A stretch of DNA of 64,000 bases from Qipengyuania aquimaris (GCF_009827445.1 NZ_WTYI01000001.1:1206381-1270380); one strand, 5' to 3'. Shown: positions 1 through 6,441, counted from the first letter of the stretch. The notes: a model not told the origin generated them from the sequence alone. Program-made: numbers and translations.

Positions 1-462
1 GCAGTAATAGAAGTCAGCACCGGTGCGGTCCAACTTATTGATGAAGCACATCCGGGGAACGCCGTACTTGTCGGCCTGGCGCCAGACGGTTTCGGACTGC
101 GGTTCTACGCCGGCGACGCCGTCGAAAACTGCAACAGCGCCGTCGAGTACGCGCAGCGAGCGTTCCACTTCGATCGTGAAGTCGACGTGTCCGGGCGTGT
201 CGATGATGTTGATGCGGTGCTTGGGACCTTCACCGTCTTCGGCCGACCAGAAGGTGGTCGTTGCAGCCGAGGTGATGGTGATGCCGCGTTCCTGCTCCTG
301 CTCCATCCAGTCCATGGTAGCGGCGCCGTCGTGGACTTCGCCGATCTTGTAGGACTTGCCGGTGTAGTAAAGGATACGCTCGGTCGTGGTGGTCTTGCCG
401 GCATCAATGTGGGCCATGATGCCGATGTTGCGGTACCGCTCCAGCGGATATTCGCGAGCCAT
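1..462 (-). CDS. fusA: Translation elongation factor G (N-terminal 154 residues, cut by window edge)
   Basis: EF-G is the GTPase that drives ribosomal translocation in the cytoplasm. Only the first 154 codons are in the window; the gene continues past base 1. The translated start reads [18 protein letters not shown], followed by the P-loop [15 protein letters not shown] and, later, the G3 DTPGH motif and the G4 NKLD motif. The start is the ATG at 462-460, preceded by the Shine-Dalgarno AAGGA. It is the third gene of the str operon after rpsL and rpsG and lies 120 bases below rpsG. The identification is certain; the C-terminal domains cannot be judged here. Confidence 0.97.
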   Translation of the reverse strand, partial: MAREYPLERYRNIGIMAHIDAGKTTTTERILYYTGKSYKIGEVHDGAATMDWMEQEQERGITITSAATTTFWSAEDGEGPKHRINIIDTPGHVDFTIEVERSLRVLDGAVAVFDGVAGVEPQSETVWRQADKYGVPRMCFINKLDRTGADFYYC

Positions 463-582
463 GTGCTTTTCCTTAAGACTGGGGGAGGAGACGAATTCTC
501 CAGCCCCATATGGGTATCATTGTGACCGCTTGAAGACCGCGGGGAAGGAAACGCCCTCCCCCGGCCCCACAAGCGGAACGGC

Positions 583-1053
583 TTACCAGCGGTAGTGCGA
601 GAAAGCGCGGTTCGCGTCCGCCATGCGGTGCGTGTCTTCGCGCTTTTTCACGGCGTTGCCGCGGTTGTTCGCCGCATCCATCAGCTCACCCGACAGACGT
701 GCTGCCATGGTGGTTTCCGGACGGCCGCGCGCTGCGCCGATCAGCCAGCGGATCGCGAGTGCCTGGGCACGCTCGGGGCGAACCTCGACCGGCACCTGGT
801 AGGTCGCACCACCGACACGGCGGCTGCGAACTTCGACCTGCGGCTTGATGTTGTCGAGCGCGGCGTGGAACAGCTCGACCGGGTTGGCCTTTGCCTTTTC
901 CTCGACCACGTCGAGCGCGGTGTAGACGATACCTTCTGCAACGGCCTTCTTGCCGTCATACATCAGGTTGTTCATGAATTTCGAAAGGACCTGATCGTTG
1001 AATTTCGGATCAGGCAGGATTTCCCGCTTCTCGGGACGACGACGACGACTCAT
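583..1053 (-). CDS. rpsG: 30S ribosomal protein S7
   Basis: S7 nucleates assembly of the 30S head by binding the 3' major domain of 16S rRNA. The 156-residue product has the usual bacterial length and reads [18 protein letters not shown] at the start. The conserved [20 protein letters not shown] and [14 protein letters not shown] segments are present. It starts 24 bases after the rpsL stop codon and precedes fusA, the standard str operon order. In enterobacteria S7 represses its own operon by binding the intergenic mRNA; nothing in the short rpsL-rpsG gap here lets me confirm that. Confidence 0.98.
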   Translation of the reverse strand: MSRRRRPEKREILPDPKFNDQVLSKFMNNLMYDGKKAVAEGIVYTALDVVEEKAKANPVELFHAALDNIKPQVEVRSRRVGGATYQVPVEVRPERAQALAIRWLIGAARGRPETTMAARLSGELMDAANNRGNAVKKREDTHRMADANRAFSHYRW

Positions 1054-1077
1054 TGATTATCTCCTAAGTCCCGTGGA

Positions 1078-1449
1078 TTACTTCGGACGCTTCGCGCCAT
1101 ACTTCGAGCGCGACTGCTTGCGATCCTTGACGCCCTGCGTATCGAGCACGCCGCGAAGGACGTGGTAACGAACGCCGGGAAGGTCGCGAACACGGCCGCC
1201 GCGGATGAGCACAACGGAGTGCTCCTGCAGGTTGTGGCCTTCGCCCGGAATGTAGGAGATGACTTCGCGCTGGTTGGTCAGGCGAACCTTGGCAACTTTA
1301 CGCAGAGCCGAGTTCGGCTTCTTCGGAGTGGTCGTGTAAACACGGGTGCAAACGCCGCGCTTCTGCGGGTTCTGCTCCATCGCAGGGACCTTGGACTTGG
1401 CCTTCTGCGGAACGCGGCCCTTGCGGACCAGCTGGTTAATAGTCGGCAT
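1078..1449 (-). CDS. rpsL: 30S ribosomal protein S12
   Basis: S12 lies at the decoding centre and controls translational accuracy; it is the classic streptomycin-resistance locus. The product is 123 residues starting [19 protein letters not shown] and contains the conserved [18 protein letters not shown] segment around the K43 equivalent, which is lysine here, the normal drug-sensitive state. I chose the ATG at 1449 because it gives the conserved N-terminus; an upstream in-frame start adds only MKREL. It heads the str operon. Its leader is about 118 bases long below repeat copy A, which supplies the likely promoter. Confidence 0.98.
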   Translation of the reverse strand: MPTINQLVRKGRVPQKAKSKVPAMEQNPQKRGVCTRVYTTTPKKPNSALRKVAKVRLTNQREVISYIPGEGHNLQEHSVVLIRGGRVRDLPGVRYHVLRGVLDTQGVKDRKQSRSKYGAKRPK

Positions 1450-1581
1450 GAGTTCTCTCTTCACCGTTTCGATGGCGGCGACTAGCGGGTTTCAGGATGG
1501 TTCGTCGGGTTCGTGCCAAGCGCCGCACCGATGCCGCAAAGGGCACCTGGGCGGTCTGTTCGCACGAGCCTGAAACGCTCC

Positions 1582-1760
1582 ACCCATCGGCCCACACGGC
1601 CACCGGGTTACTTTGACGGCTGCCCCGAGCGAAACTGGTTCGCTGCAATAGAAAAGAGCCTTATCGCTACAGCGACAGGCCCCCGGGTCATGACCGGCAA
1701 TGTTCAGCTCTATCTGGCCAGCGTTGGTTTCGCACAGGGCGATTCCCTCACCGGATGGGC
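1582..1760 (-). ncRNA. Candidate structured RNA or 5' leader, copy A
   Basis: Read on the minus strand, the repeat folds into a long rod. The ends pair as GCCCAUC (1760-1754) with GAUGGGU (1588-1582). Inside this CCCUGUGCGAAAC pairs with GUUUCGCUCGGGG (12 of 13 positions), then CGCUG with CAGCG, then GAGC with GCUC. The tip is a hairpin near 1660-1681 with stem GUCGC/GCGAU and loop UGUA. Copy B changes this loop to UUAU and turns the G-U pair into G-C, so the stem is kept while sequence drifts. It may be a free RNA of about 180 nt or the first part of the rpsL mRNA leader. The rod shape recalls 6S RNA, but I could not match it to that family. Confidence 0.55.
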
Positions 1761-1763
1761 GCG

Positions 1764-1792
1764 CACATAGTGTGAGAGGGGAGATGGGTCAA
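1764..1792 (-). promoter_or_regulatory. Sigma70-like promoter for rpsL leader / RNA copy A
   Basis: On the minus strand, -35 TTGACC (1792-1787) and -10 TATGTG (1769-1764) are separated by exactly 17 bases. Transcription would start near 1757, just at the 5' arm of the closing stem. The -35 hexamer contains the TGA stop codon of the ORF at 1789-2223, so that gene ends inside this promoter. This is the only strong promoter-like pair I see upstream of the str operon. Confidence 0.6.
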
Positions 1793-2223
1793 GCCGTGCC
1801 GCCCTCTTCAGCGCTCAACTGACGCAGGTGCTCGGCAACTGCAAGGTCGAGGTCTTGGTAGACGTAAGGCCCCACATGGTAAGACCGCGCTATACGCTCG
1901 GTAATCTGCGGCGGCGTCGGTTGTGCCGGATGGCGGACCGCGCCGCCTTCGTCTTCCCAGGATTTGACCGGATCGACGGGTATGGCCGGCGCAAGCGGCT
2001 TGAGCGGTTCGGTATCACCGGCATAGCTGCCGTAGATGATCGTTTCCGGCCGGTTGACCGGTTCATCCGGCTTGCTGGCGTACAACGTGTCCCGCAACCC
2101 GCGAATGCGTGCGGCGTATTCGGCAACCTTGACGAAATGACTGTCCTTGGCCGCCGTATCGCCGGAAGCCGAAGCCTTCATCACCGCAATTTGGTGCTTG
2201 TGTAGCAGTTCATTGAGATCCAT
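1789..2223 (-). CDS. Conserved hypothetical protein, 144 residues
   Basis: I do not recognise a domain. The protein begins MDLNELLHKHQIAVMKAS, an amphipathic helix of the type seen in small alphaproteobacterial proteins of unknown function, then has a proline-rich middle (APAIPVDPVKSWEDEGG, PAQPTPPQ) and an acidic tail ending LRQLSAEEGGTA. There is no signal peptide or membrane segment. The ATG at 2223 is chosen over an in-frame start 22 codons upstream because GCAGGAGGCGAGCC lies directly before it. The stop codon overlaps the -35 box of repeat copy A. The gene lies 69 bases below the cold-shock-like gene, on the same strand. Confidence 0.75.
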   Translation of the reverse strand: MDLNELLHKHQIAVMKASASGDTAAKDSHFVKVAEYAARIRGLRDTLYASKPDEPVNRPETIIYGSYAGDTEPLKPLAPAIPVDPVKSWEDEGGAVRHPAQPTPPQITERIARSYHVGPYVYQDLDLAVAEHLRQLSAEEGGTA

Positions 2224-2292
2224 GGCTCGCCTCCTGCGGCAACCGTTAGGTAATTCGGGCGCATCCTTGTGACGCGCCCGAAAGGTCATGCA

Positions 2293-2547
2293 TCAGCCCT
2301 GCTGCTTGCTGGCCTGTTCACCCTGCTTGCCCGCGCCCTGTTCTTCTTGGCGCAGGTTGATTGCCTGCGGCTTTCCGCCGTCGACCTGCTTGGTTTCGTA
2401 GCCGAAGCGCTGGCCCTGCTCGGGAGCGGAAGATTCCTTCCTCAGATCGGCCTTGGCGAAATGCAGCACATCGCCGCCCTTTTCGGCAGTGATCATGCCC
2501 TCGCCCTTGCCGCTGTCGTAGTTCTTGATGGTGCCATAATGTGTCAT
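2293..2547 (-). CDS. Divergent cold-shock-domain-like protein
   Basis: The 84-residue product starts MTHYGTIKNYDSGKGEGMIT, which lines up with the beta1-beta2 region of cold-shock proteins (GTVKWFN..KGFGFI). The RNP1-like segment is KGEGMI instead of KGFGFI and the RNP2-like segment is DVLHFAKADL, so the aromatic residues that stack on RNA bases are largely replaced. A Gln/Gly/Lys-rich tail (QEEQGAGKQGEQASKQQG) follows. The start is ATG at 2547. It lies below repeat copy B, which would supply its promoter and a leader of roughly 370 nt. A nucleic-acid-binding role is likely by family, but the altered surface makes the ligand uncertain. Confidence 0.7.
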   Translation of the reverse strand: MTHYGTIKNYDSGKGEGMITAEKGGDVLHFAKADLRKESSAPEQGQRFGYETKQVDGGKPQAINLRQEEQGAGKQGEQASKQQG

Positions 2548-2706
2548 GGAAATAATCCTTCGATTTCGCGCAGGCGTTCATCAGCGACCGCTTGTGCGCG
2601 GGCTAGAAGGCGAAATGGAAAGAAGAGAGGGCAACTGGCCCTCGGGACCGTCGATCGCGACTGGTAGCTAAGTCTAAGATGGGGTGTTTTCGCCGGATTA
2701 CAAGGC

Positions 2707-2746
2707 GGTGGAGCTGTTTAGCTGGCCGGGCCTGAAACGCTCCACC
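2707..2746 (-). promoter_or_regulatory. Competing hairpin at the end of repeat copy B
   Basis: On the minus strand GGTGGAGC (2746-2739), at the 3' end of the repeat, is fully complementary to GCTCCACC (2714-2707) in the unique flank. The 8-base stem shares 2744-2746 with the 3' arm of the rod's closing stem (2750-2744), so the two structures exclude each other. Copy A lacks the partner. This could be a switch in the leader of the cold-shock-like gene; no T-run follows, so it is not a plain terminator. The rest of 2548-2729 shows no gene. Confidence 0.4.
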
Positions 2747-2922
2747 CATCGGCCCACACAGCCACCGGGTTACCTTGACGGCTGCCCCGAGCGAAACTGG
2801 TTCGCTGCAATAGAAAAGAGCCTCGTCGCATAAGCGACAGGCCCCCGGGTCATGACCGGCAATGTTCAGCTCTATCTGGCCAGCGTTGGAGGCGCGCAGG
2901 GCGATTCCCTCACCGGATGGGC
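2744..2922 (-). ncRNA. Candidate structured RNA or 5' leader, copy B
   Basis: Equivalent of the copy A RNA, shifted by 1162 bases. The closing stem (GCCCAUC with GAUGGGU) and the apical hairpin are kept; the apical stem reads GUCGC/GCGAC with loop UUAU. A short hairpin near the 3' end changes one C-G pair to U-G. The long inner helix is weaker here because GAAAC has become GCCUC with no matching change opposite. Copy B may therefore be drifting or have a different partner structure (see the competing hairpin at 2707-2746). Confidence 0.5.
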
Positions 2923-2925
2923 GCG

Positions 2926-2954
2926 CACATCGTGTGAGAGGGCGGATGGGTCAA
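2926..2954 (-). promoter_or_regulatory. Sigma70-like promoter, copy B
   Basis: On the minus strand, -35 TTGACC (2954-2949) and -10 GATGTG (2931-2926) are separated by 17 bases, the same geometry as copy A. The first base of the -10 differs from copy A (T to G), which predicts a weaker promoter. It would drive the cold-shock-like gene or a free RNA. Confidence 0.5.
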
Positions 2955-2966
2955 GGGAGAGGGATG

Positions 2967-3212
2967 TTACAGGAATGCGCCTCGTTGGACACAGTAATAG
3001 CAACGACCCGTGTCTTGATAGGATAAGGCAGATATGAAAGCCTCAGCCTCATCCAGCGAAACACCTGTGGCTGGGTAAGCGGGAAACCATTTGGTCGGTC
3101 CGTTCCCTTTGTCCTGATTTTTCTGACCTCGCCCATTCCGACAATGATCACAATCACCGGAGTGAATTCGAGCCCTGCTGGTCGGCGGGATGATCTTCAC
3201 AAAGAAGGGCAT
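2967..3212 (-). CDS. Small Cys-rich protein, possible zinc ribbon (cassette gene 4)
   Basis: The 81-residue product reads MPFFVKIIPPTSRARIHSGD and carries two CxxC pairs, C21-D-H-C24 and C71-Y-Y-C74, which could bind one zinc ion. Between them is a polar GRGQKNQDKGNGP stretch and a helix SLDEAEAFISAL. I do not recognise the family. The ATG at 3212 is five bases past the stop codon of the gene above; a TTG at 3239 is an alternative. It ends 12 bases before repeat copy B. The even spacing of cysteines and operon position argue that it is a real gene. Confidence 0.6.
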   Translation of the reverse strand: MPFFVKIIPPTSRARIHSGDCDHCRNGRGQKNQDKGNGPTKWFPAYPATGVSLDEAEAFISALSYQDTGRCYYCVQRGAFL

Positions 3213-3216
3213 CAAT

Positions 3217-3477
3217 TCAATCTTCTGAAAATCGCTCAAGCTCAGCCTGGCATTCAGCCTTCAAGTTCGATGCTCGGGGCAAGTCAACTTCGCCACGCAA
3301 ATCATATGCAACGCAAGCCTCAGAGGCGAGAACATCGACCATCAGCTGAACTGCTTCTTCAGATTCCTCTAATCGCAAATCTTTGGAGAGTAGGTTTGAG
3401 AGACGGGCCAACTGCGCCTGATATCGCTCAGCCCGTCTCAATTCCGCACCGTCCAAGTGACTTTTCGCCGTGTTCAC
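3217..3477 (-). CDS. Small helical protein of unknown function (cassette gene 3)
   Basis: The 86-residue protein is predominantly charged and helical (LDGAELRRAERYQAQLARLS, then LRLEESEEAVQLMVDVLASE) with no signal peptide. I do not recognise it. Its ATG overlaps the TGA of the preceding membrane protein gene by four bases (3474-3477), so the two are translationally coupled. A role as cytoplasmic partner of the membrane protein is inference from coupling only. Confidence 0.65.
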   Translation of the reverse strand: MNTAKSHLDGAELRRAERYQAQLARLSNLLSKDLRLEESEEAVQLMVDVLASEACVAYDLRGEVDLPRASNLKAECQAELERFSED

Positions 3478-3749
3478 CAGCGCATATTGTGAACAACATT
3501 CTGCCGAAGCTTTTCCCGTTCGATATCGTAAGTATCATTTTTGGTGAATTCCCGCATAAAGTCGGCAGATAGACTTTGGTACGACTGCCCCGATTCAATA
3601 ACCGAAGACACCTCCTGAAGCTTGCGATCATCCACTCGACCCTTGGTGTCGAGGTAAGATTGGACCAAAAATGTCACGAGCCCAGTTAGCGCCGCTGTCG
3701 CGACGATGCTGACGAACATCCAAGTCCGATCTCCCTTTCCCTCGCTCAA
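3474..3749 (-). CDS. Small single-pass membrane protein (cassette gene 2)
   Basis: The 91-residue protein has one clear membrane segment at residues 11-33 (MFVSIVATAALTGLVTFLVQ) after a short charged N-terminus, then a charged region with KGRVDDRKLQEV and DIEREKLRQNVV. By the positive-inside rule the orientation is not clear. The start is a TTG at 3749, preceded by AAGGA eight bases upstream, a good site. It follows the 369-residue gene by 29 bases and overlaps the next gene by ATGA. Function unknown. Confidence 0.65.
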   Translation of the reverse strand: MSEGKGDRTWMFVSIVATAALTGLVTFLVQSYLDTKGRVDDRKLQEVSSVIESGQSYQSLSADFMREFTKNDTYDIEREKLRQNVVHNMRW

Positions 3750-3778
3750 CTTGTCATTCCTTCCGCAATAAGCCTGAG

Positions 3779-4888
3779 CTAGGCCTCATCGTCTTCTACG
3801 CCCATCTCCGTCGATAGACCCGTCGCTTCTTCGACGTCGTGCAATTGCCTACACTGCTGCTCCCAATCATCGAGCATCATCAATTCTCGCGCACTTTCGA
3901 CCCTTTGAGCGACTTCTATCGTGCAATCGTCGTTCGGCGCAGCAGAATTCACAATTTGAATCGCTTGCGCGAGATCAACGTTTCCTAAATCCGCTCCATA
4001 GGCAATGCCAGCAGTGAGAAGCGCAACCGTCGCCAAAGGGGCTACCGTATGATCGATAATTCTCTGAAAGCCCCGCGAGTTGATATTGAGCTTCAACTCC
4101 ATCGCGCGTTCAGGGTGTTCCCGCAGATAGTTTATTGCTTCCGCGTAGGGAACCTGATTTTCAACTCCCTGTTCCGCAGCAATCAGCACCCCTGTAATGT
4201 AGTTGAGGAATGATTGAATGTAGTATTCGTTGAGAGTGTTAAAGTCGTCCTCTTCCGTATTGATACGTGCAGAAAACGTCCCCGCGAAGATGTATTGGTC
4301 AAATCCTGCCGCAACAACCTCTTTTCGCAAACTTCTATCAAGAAGCATGACGGGATCAGGCCGGCTCAAGCGATCTCTCATCAAATCAGAGAAAGTTCCA
4401 CGCTGTTTTGATCGAAACCATTTAACTCTACGAGCCAGCATAGGCTCGCCATCATATATCGCTTGCCAGCTATGCATATGCGGCAAGCCTACAAGCTTAC
4501 CGATGAGAACCTCACCAAAGTAACCCTCGCCCGGCACCACGATAACGGTTCCCTCTGGCAATTCGCGCAATTTTCGAATTGCTCCAATGTACCGTCCGAG
4601 GCGCTGCCGATAATCTTGTCCCTCGAAATCTGAAGTGTCGTCAGCGGGTCGAGGCCCAAAGTTGTCATTATCGTGCCAATCCCTGATCGCGAGAGACCGG
4701 ACCACTTGAAGCCGCATCTCCTTATCTTCGGGCAACTCCTCTAGTGGATCCAAATCGAGATCTGGGAAATCGAGAAAAATGCGATTGCTTCGCCGAAAGT
4801 GGTCGAACAGCCAGTAGTCCTCTCCCGGCCGAACAACATAAATATTGTCTTGCTCGCGCAGAACATGGGTCGAAATATCGACGCGCAT
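3779..4888 (-). CDS. 369-residue protein with PUA/EVE-like N-terminal domain as in Mrr-type restriction proteins (cassette gene 1)
   Basis: I do not recognise the whole protein. Residues 15-160 resemble the sensor domain found at the N-terminus of Mrr/McrB-type restriction proteins: an opening strand IYVVRPGED, a central GTVIVVPGEGYFGEVLIGKL strand pair (113-132) and the closing RRVKWF (153-158). This is my pattern judgement, not a search result. Residues 215-300 are helical with a hydrophobic stretch VAPLATVALLTAGIAYG, and the tail is acidic. No nuclease motif is visible. The ATG at 4888 is preferred over a TTG at 4930. Its G+C is visibly lower than that of flanking genes, suggesting transfer. 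It heads a four-gene operon. Confidence 0.65.
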   Translation of the reverse strand: MRVDISTHVLREQDNIYVVRPGEDYWLFDHFRRSNRIFLDFPDLDLDPLEELPEDKEMRLQVVRSLAIRDWHDNDNFGPRPADDTSDFEGQDYRQRLGRYIGAIRKLRELPEGTVIVVPGEGYFGEVLIGKLVGLPHMHSWQAIYDGEPMLARRVKWFRSKQRGTFSDLMRDRLSRPDPVMLLDRSLRKEVVAAGFDQYIFAGTFSARINTEEDDFNTLNEYYIQSFLNYITGVLIAAEQGVENQVPYAEAINYLREHPERAMELKLNINSRGFQRIIDHTVAPLATVALLTAGIAYGADLGNVDLAQAIQIVNSAAPNDDCTIEVAQRVESARELMMLDDWEQQCRQLHDVEEATGLSTEMGVEDDEA

Positions 4889-5171
4889 TCTACTAAATTC
4901 CCCGCTTCGAACAGACCACCCGCATCGCAAGCGGAGCTTGTTTCGTCAAACTTCGACCGTCACGCGATCCCAAAAATTGGGTGATAAGCACTATCAGGTT
5001 GCGCTCCCAATCCAAAGCGGGCGCCCACCACATACAAGCGCCTTTAGCGATAGTCGTCCACATCGATTTGACCTGAGTTTCAATTCCAATCACCGAGCGA
5101 TGGGCGCATATCGTGCTCAAAATTTCGCAAGCTAGAAACTGTTTTCCTACTCCGCAGTTTCTTGTTTTTGT
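4889..5171. other. Region upstream of the cassette; one doubtful ORF
   Basis: This stretch is lower in G+C than its surroundings. A 75-codon minus-strand frame (5120-4893, TTG start) ends TAG four bases before the cassette's first ATG. It encodes a Trp/Cys-containing peptide (SMWTTIAKGACMWWAPALDW) that I cannot match to anything. It could be the first cassette gene, a decayed fragment or noise. No RNA gene or clear promoter was found. Confidence 0.3.
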
Positions 5172-5246
5172 CCCTCAAACGCCGGGCGGAGCGCGTCCGC
5201 GCTCCTTGGCTTCGCGCCATTAGGCGCGGCGGGCGGTCGCCCTTGC
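5172..5246. repeat. REP-like GC-rich element, copy 1
   Basis: The element contains two adjacent palindromes: GGAGCGCG-TC-CGCGCTCC at 5188-5205 and CGCGCC-ATTA-GGCGCG at 5213-5228, followed by GCGGGCGGTCG. Copy 2 at 5750-5825 has the same layout and flanking text (CCCTCA.ACGCCGGGCG) but different stem bases that still pair, which is direct covariation. This is the signature of REP-like or similar dispersed hairpin elements. It spawns long spurious ORFs rich in Arg and Pro on both strands. Confidence 0.8.
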
Positions 5247-5416
5247 GGCGCGCTGGTCGCACGCCGGATTTCGCCAAAGCTGGAGGGGCGCACCCCCACC
5301 CCATCCTACTGATTTCACACCACAGAAAAAAAATGTGGCACAAATTTGTCATCAGTGCGTAGTATGGTCGAAGCGCGGGTTTCCGCGCTCGGAATCCACA
5401 TAAAGGGGAATACCAC

Positions 5417-5674
5417 ATGAAGTTCAACAAACTGGCAATCGTCGCCGCTTCGGCAGCCGCTCTCTCGCTCGCAGCTTGCGCCGAAAGCGAGCAGGAAGCT
5501 CAGGAAGACCTGGTCGAGCAGCAGGCTGAATCGCAGGAAGACCTCCTTGAAGAGCAGGCCGACCTCGCAGAAGCACAGGGCGACGAAGCAGCTGAAGAAG
5601 CTCTCGACGCCGAAGCAGACGCCATGGGCGAAGCCGGCGACGCAGCAGAAGACGCTGTCGACGAAGGCATGTAA
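5417..5674 (+). CDS. Small acidic lipoprotein
   Basis: The 85-residue precursor has a signal peptide (MKFNKLAIVAASAAALSL) ending in the lipobox LAAC, so the mature protein should begin at the cysteine at residue 21 and be lipid-anchored. The mature part is almost entirely Glu, Asp, Gln and Ala in repeating helical units (EDLVEQQAESQEDLLEEQAD), probably a rigid or disordered acidic spacer or coiled coil. AAGGGG precedes the ATG. A terminator follows at once and REP-like elements lie on both sides. Function unknown; a structural or periplasmic cation-binding role is only a guess. Confidence 0.85.
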   Translation: MKFNKLAIVAASAAALSLAACAESEQEAQEDLVEQQAESQEDLLEEQADLAEAQGDEAAEEALDAEADAMGEAGDAAEDAVDEGM

Positions 5675-5712
5675 CCCACACAGCCCGCGGTTCACTCCGC
5701 AGGCGAAAAAAG

Positions 5713-5746
5713 CGGTGTCCGTCGAAAGACGGATGCCGTTTTTTTT
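5713..5746 (+). terminator. Rho-independent terminator of the acidic lipoprotein gene
   Basis: A stem GGTGTCCGTC paired with GACGGATGCC around a GAAA tetraloop is followed by eight T residues. It lies 40 bases past the stop codon and runs directly into REP-like copy 2. Confidence 0.9.
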
Positions 5747-5749
5747 GCG

Positions 5750-5825
5750 CCCTCAGACGCCGGGCGCGACGCGTCCGCGTCGCTTGGCTTCGCGGCATTA
5801 GCCGCGGCGGGCGGTCGGCCTTGCC
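5750..5825. repeat. REP-like GC-rich element, copy 2
   Basis: This has the same architecture as copy 1. The first palindrome is GCGACGCG-TC-CGCGTCGC (5766-5783) and the second CGCGGC-ATTA-GCCGCG (5791-5806). Compared with copy 1, the changed bases in both stems are compensated on the opposite arm, while TC and ATTA loops and the linker CTTGGCTT are unchanged. Selection or copying for hairpin structure is evident. No RAYT transposase is in the window. Confidence 0.8.
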
Positions 5826-5902
5826 TTCGCCTTCGGCTCGGATTTGGCCCTTAACCGATAGAGGTTTCCTACACGGTCGAGTTGTGCATTTCCGAGGGGG
5901 CC

Positions 5903-6397
5903 ATGAACGAAACCACTCGTGTAACGCCTCGACAGGCAACTTCTGCCGTTGCCAATCCCGGGCCGGAGCTTGATCCGGACGATCCGCTGCTCGCCTTTGC
6001 GCCCTATATTCACAGGCAGCCGCGGCGCAATTCCATTACGCCGGACCTGCAGCGCCGGTTCGTCGCCACGCTCGCGGCGACGGGGATCGTCGTGCAGGCG
6101 GCCCGCTCCATCGGGAAAAGCATGGAGGCGCTCTACAAGCTTCGTGCGCGGCCCGGGGCGGAAGGGTTTGCCGCCGCGTGGGACGAGGCGGTCGGATACG
6201 GCGTCTGGCGGCTGGAGGATTGCGCGATCGAGCGCGCCCTGGCCGAGGGGTTCTACAACCCGCGCGCCAATTCGCTGCTCTGCTTCGTTCTCGCCTATCG
6301 CGGCCGCTATCGCGAGGATGTGCGCAAGATCGTCCCCAGCCACCCCGTCTACGAATGGATCCGCGACGATGGGCTGGCGGAAGAAGGTCTGGTCTAG
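5903..6397 (+). CDS. Hypothetical protein with HTH/small-terminase-like region
   Basis: The 164-residue protein has a recognisable helix-turn-helix-like segment ITPDLQRRFVATLAATGIV followed by QAARSIGKSMEALYKLRARPG and AFAAAWDEAV. This pattern is shared by a family of small alphaproteobacterial proteins resembling the DNA-binding part of phage small terminases. The C-terminal part (YRGRYREDVRKIV) is basic. Its ATG at 5903 follows GAGGGGG. No phage genes are near, so a regulatory or nucleoid role is more likely than packaging. Start choice is good; function is inference. Confidence 0.7.
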   Translation: MNETTRVTPRQATSAVANPGPELDPDDPLLAFAPYIHRQPRRNSITPDLQRRFVATLAATGIVVQAARSIGKSMEALYKLRARPGAEGFAAAWDEAVGYGVWRLEDCAIERALAEGFYNPRANSLLCFVLAYRGRYREDVRKIVPSHPVYEWIRDDGLAEEGLV

Positions 6398-6441
6398 GCT
6401 GCCCGCCCCCGCATGGAAGGGCTTAGCCGCCTGCCGACCCT

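Larger units (their letters stand above)
1568..1793. repeat. 226-base direct repeat, copy A (upstream of rpsL)
   Basis: This stretch matches 2730-2955 base for base with no gaps: by my count 14 mismatches over 226 positions, about 94% identity, at a fixed offset of 1162. The match ends sharply on both sides. It lies directly upstream of rpsL and its right end overlaps the stop codon of the neighbouring 144-residue ORF. The mismatches cluster in the apical loop of a hairpin, one side of a long helix and the promoter region, while stem pairing of the central hairpin is kept. It carries a minus-strand promoter and a foldable RNA, listed separately. No transposase or target-site duplication is visible, so it is not an insertion sequence in any obvious way. 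Confidence 0.95.
2730..2955. repeat. 226-base direct repeat, copy B (upstream of cold-shock-like gene)
   Basis: Second copy of the element at 1568-1793, in the same orientation. Its minus-strand side faces the cold-shock-like gene at 2293-2547. Mismatches to copy A include the -10 box (GATGTG instead of TATGTG), three bases that break A-U pairs of the long helix, and five bases in the central hairpin that keep its stem. Its right end is 12 bases from the stop codon of the four-gene cassette. The copies flank the cold-shock gene and the 144-residue ORF, so a tandem duplication of a segment from the rpsL leader is one possible origin. Confidence 0.95.

Noticed and set aside
1582..1760. Known RNA families (tmRNA, SRP RNA, 6S) for the repeat RNA
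   Set aside because: I find no SRP core (GGTCAGG..GGAAGCAGCC) and no tmRNA ends. 6S-like shape alone is not enough, so I left it unnamed.
1691..1770. Plus-strand ORF in both repeat copies (MTGNVQLYLASVG.. and the same text at 2852)
   Set aside because: Similarity is explained by the repeat itself. The stop codon is not conserved (TAG in copy A, TCG read-through in copy B), three codons differ without regard to coding, and the promoter is on the other strand.
5080..5430. Arg/Pro-rich ORFs across the REP-like elements (also 5424-5939)
   Set aside because: They run through palindromes and share text only because of the element. No signal peptide, RBS or conservation supports them.
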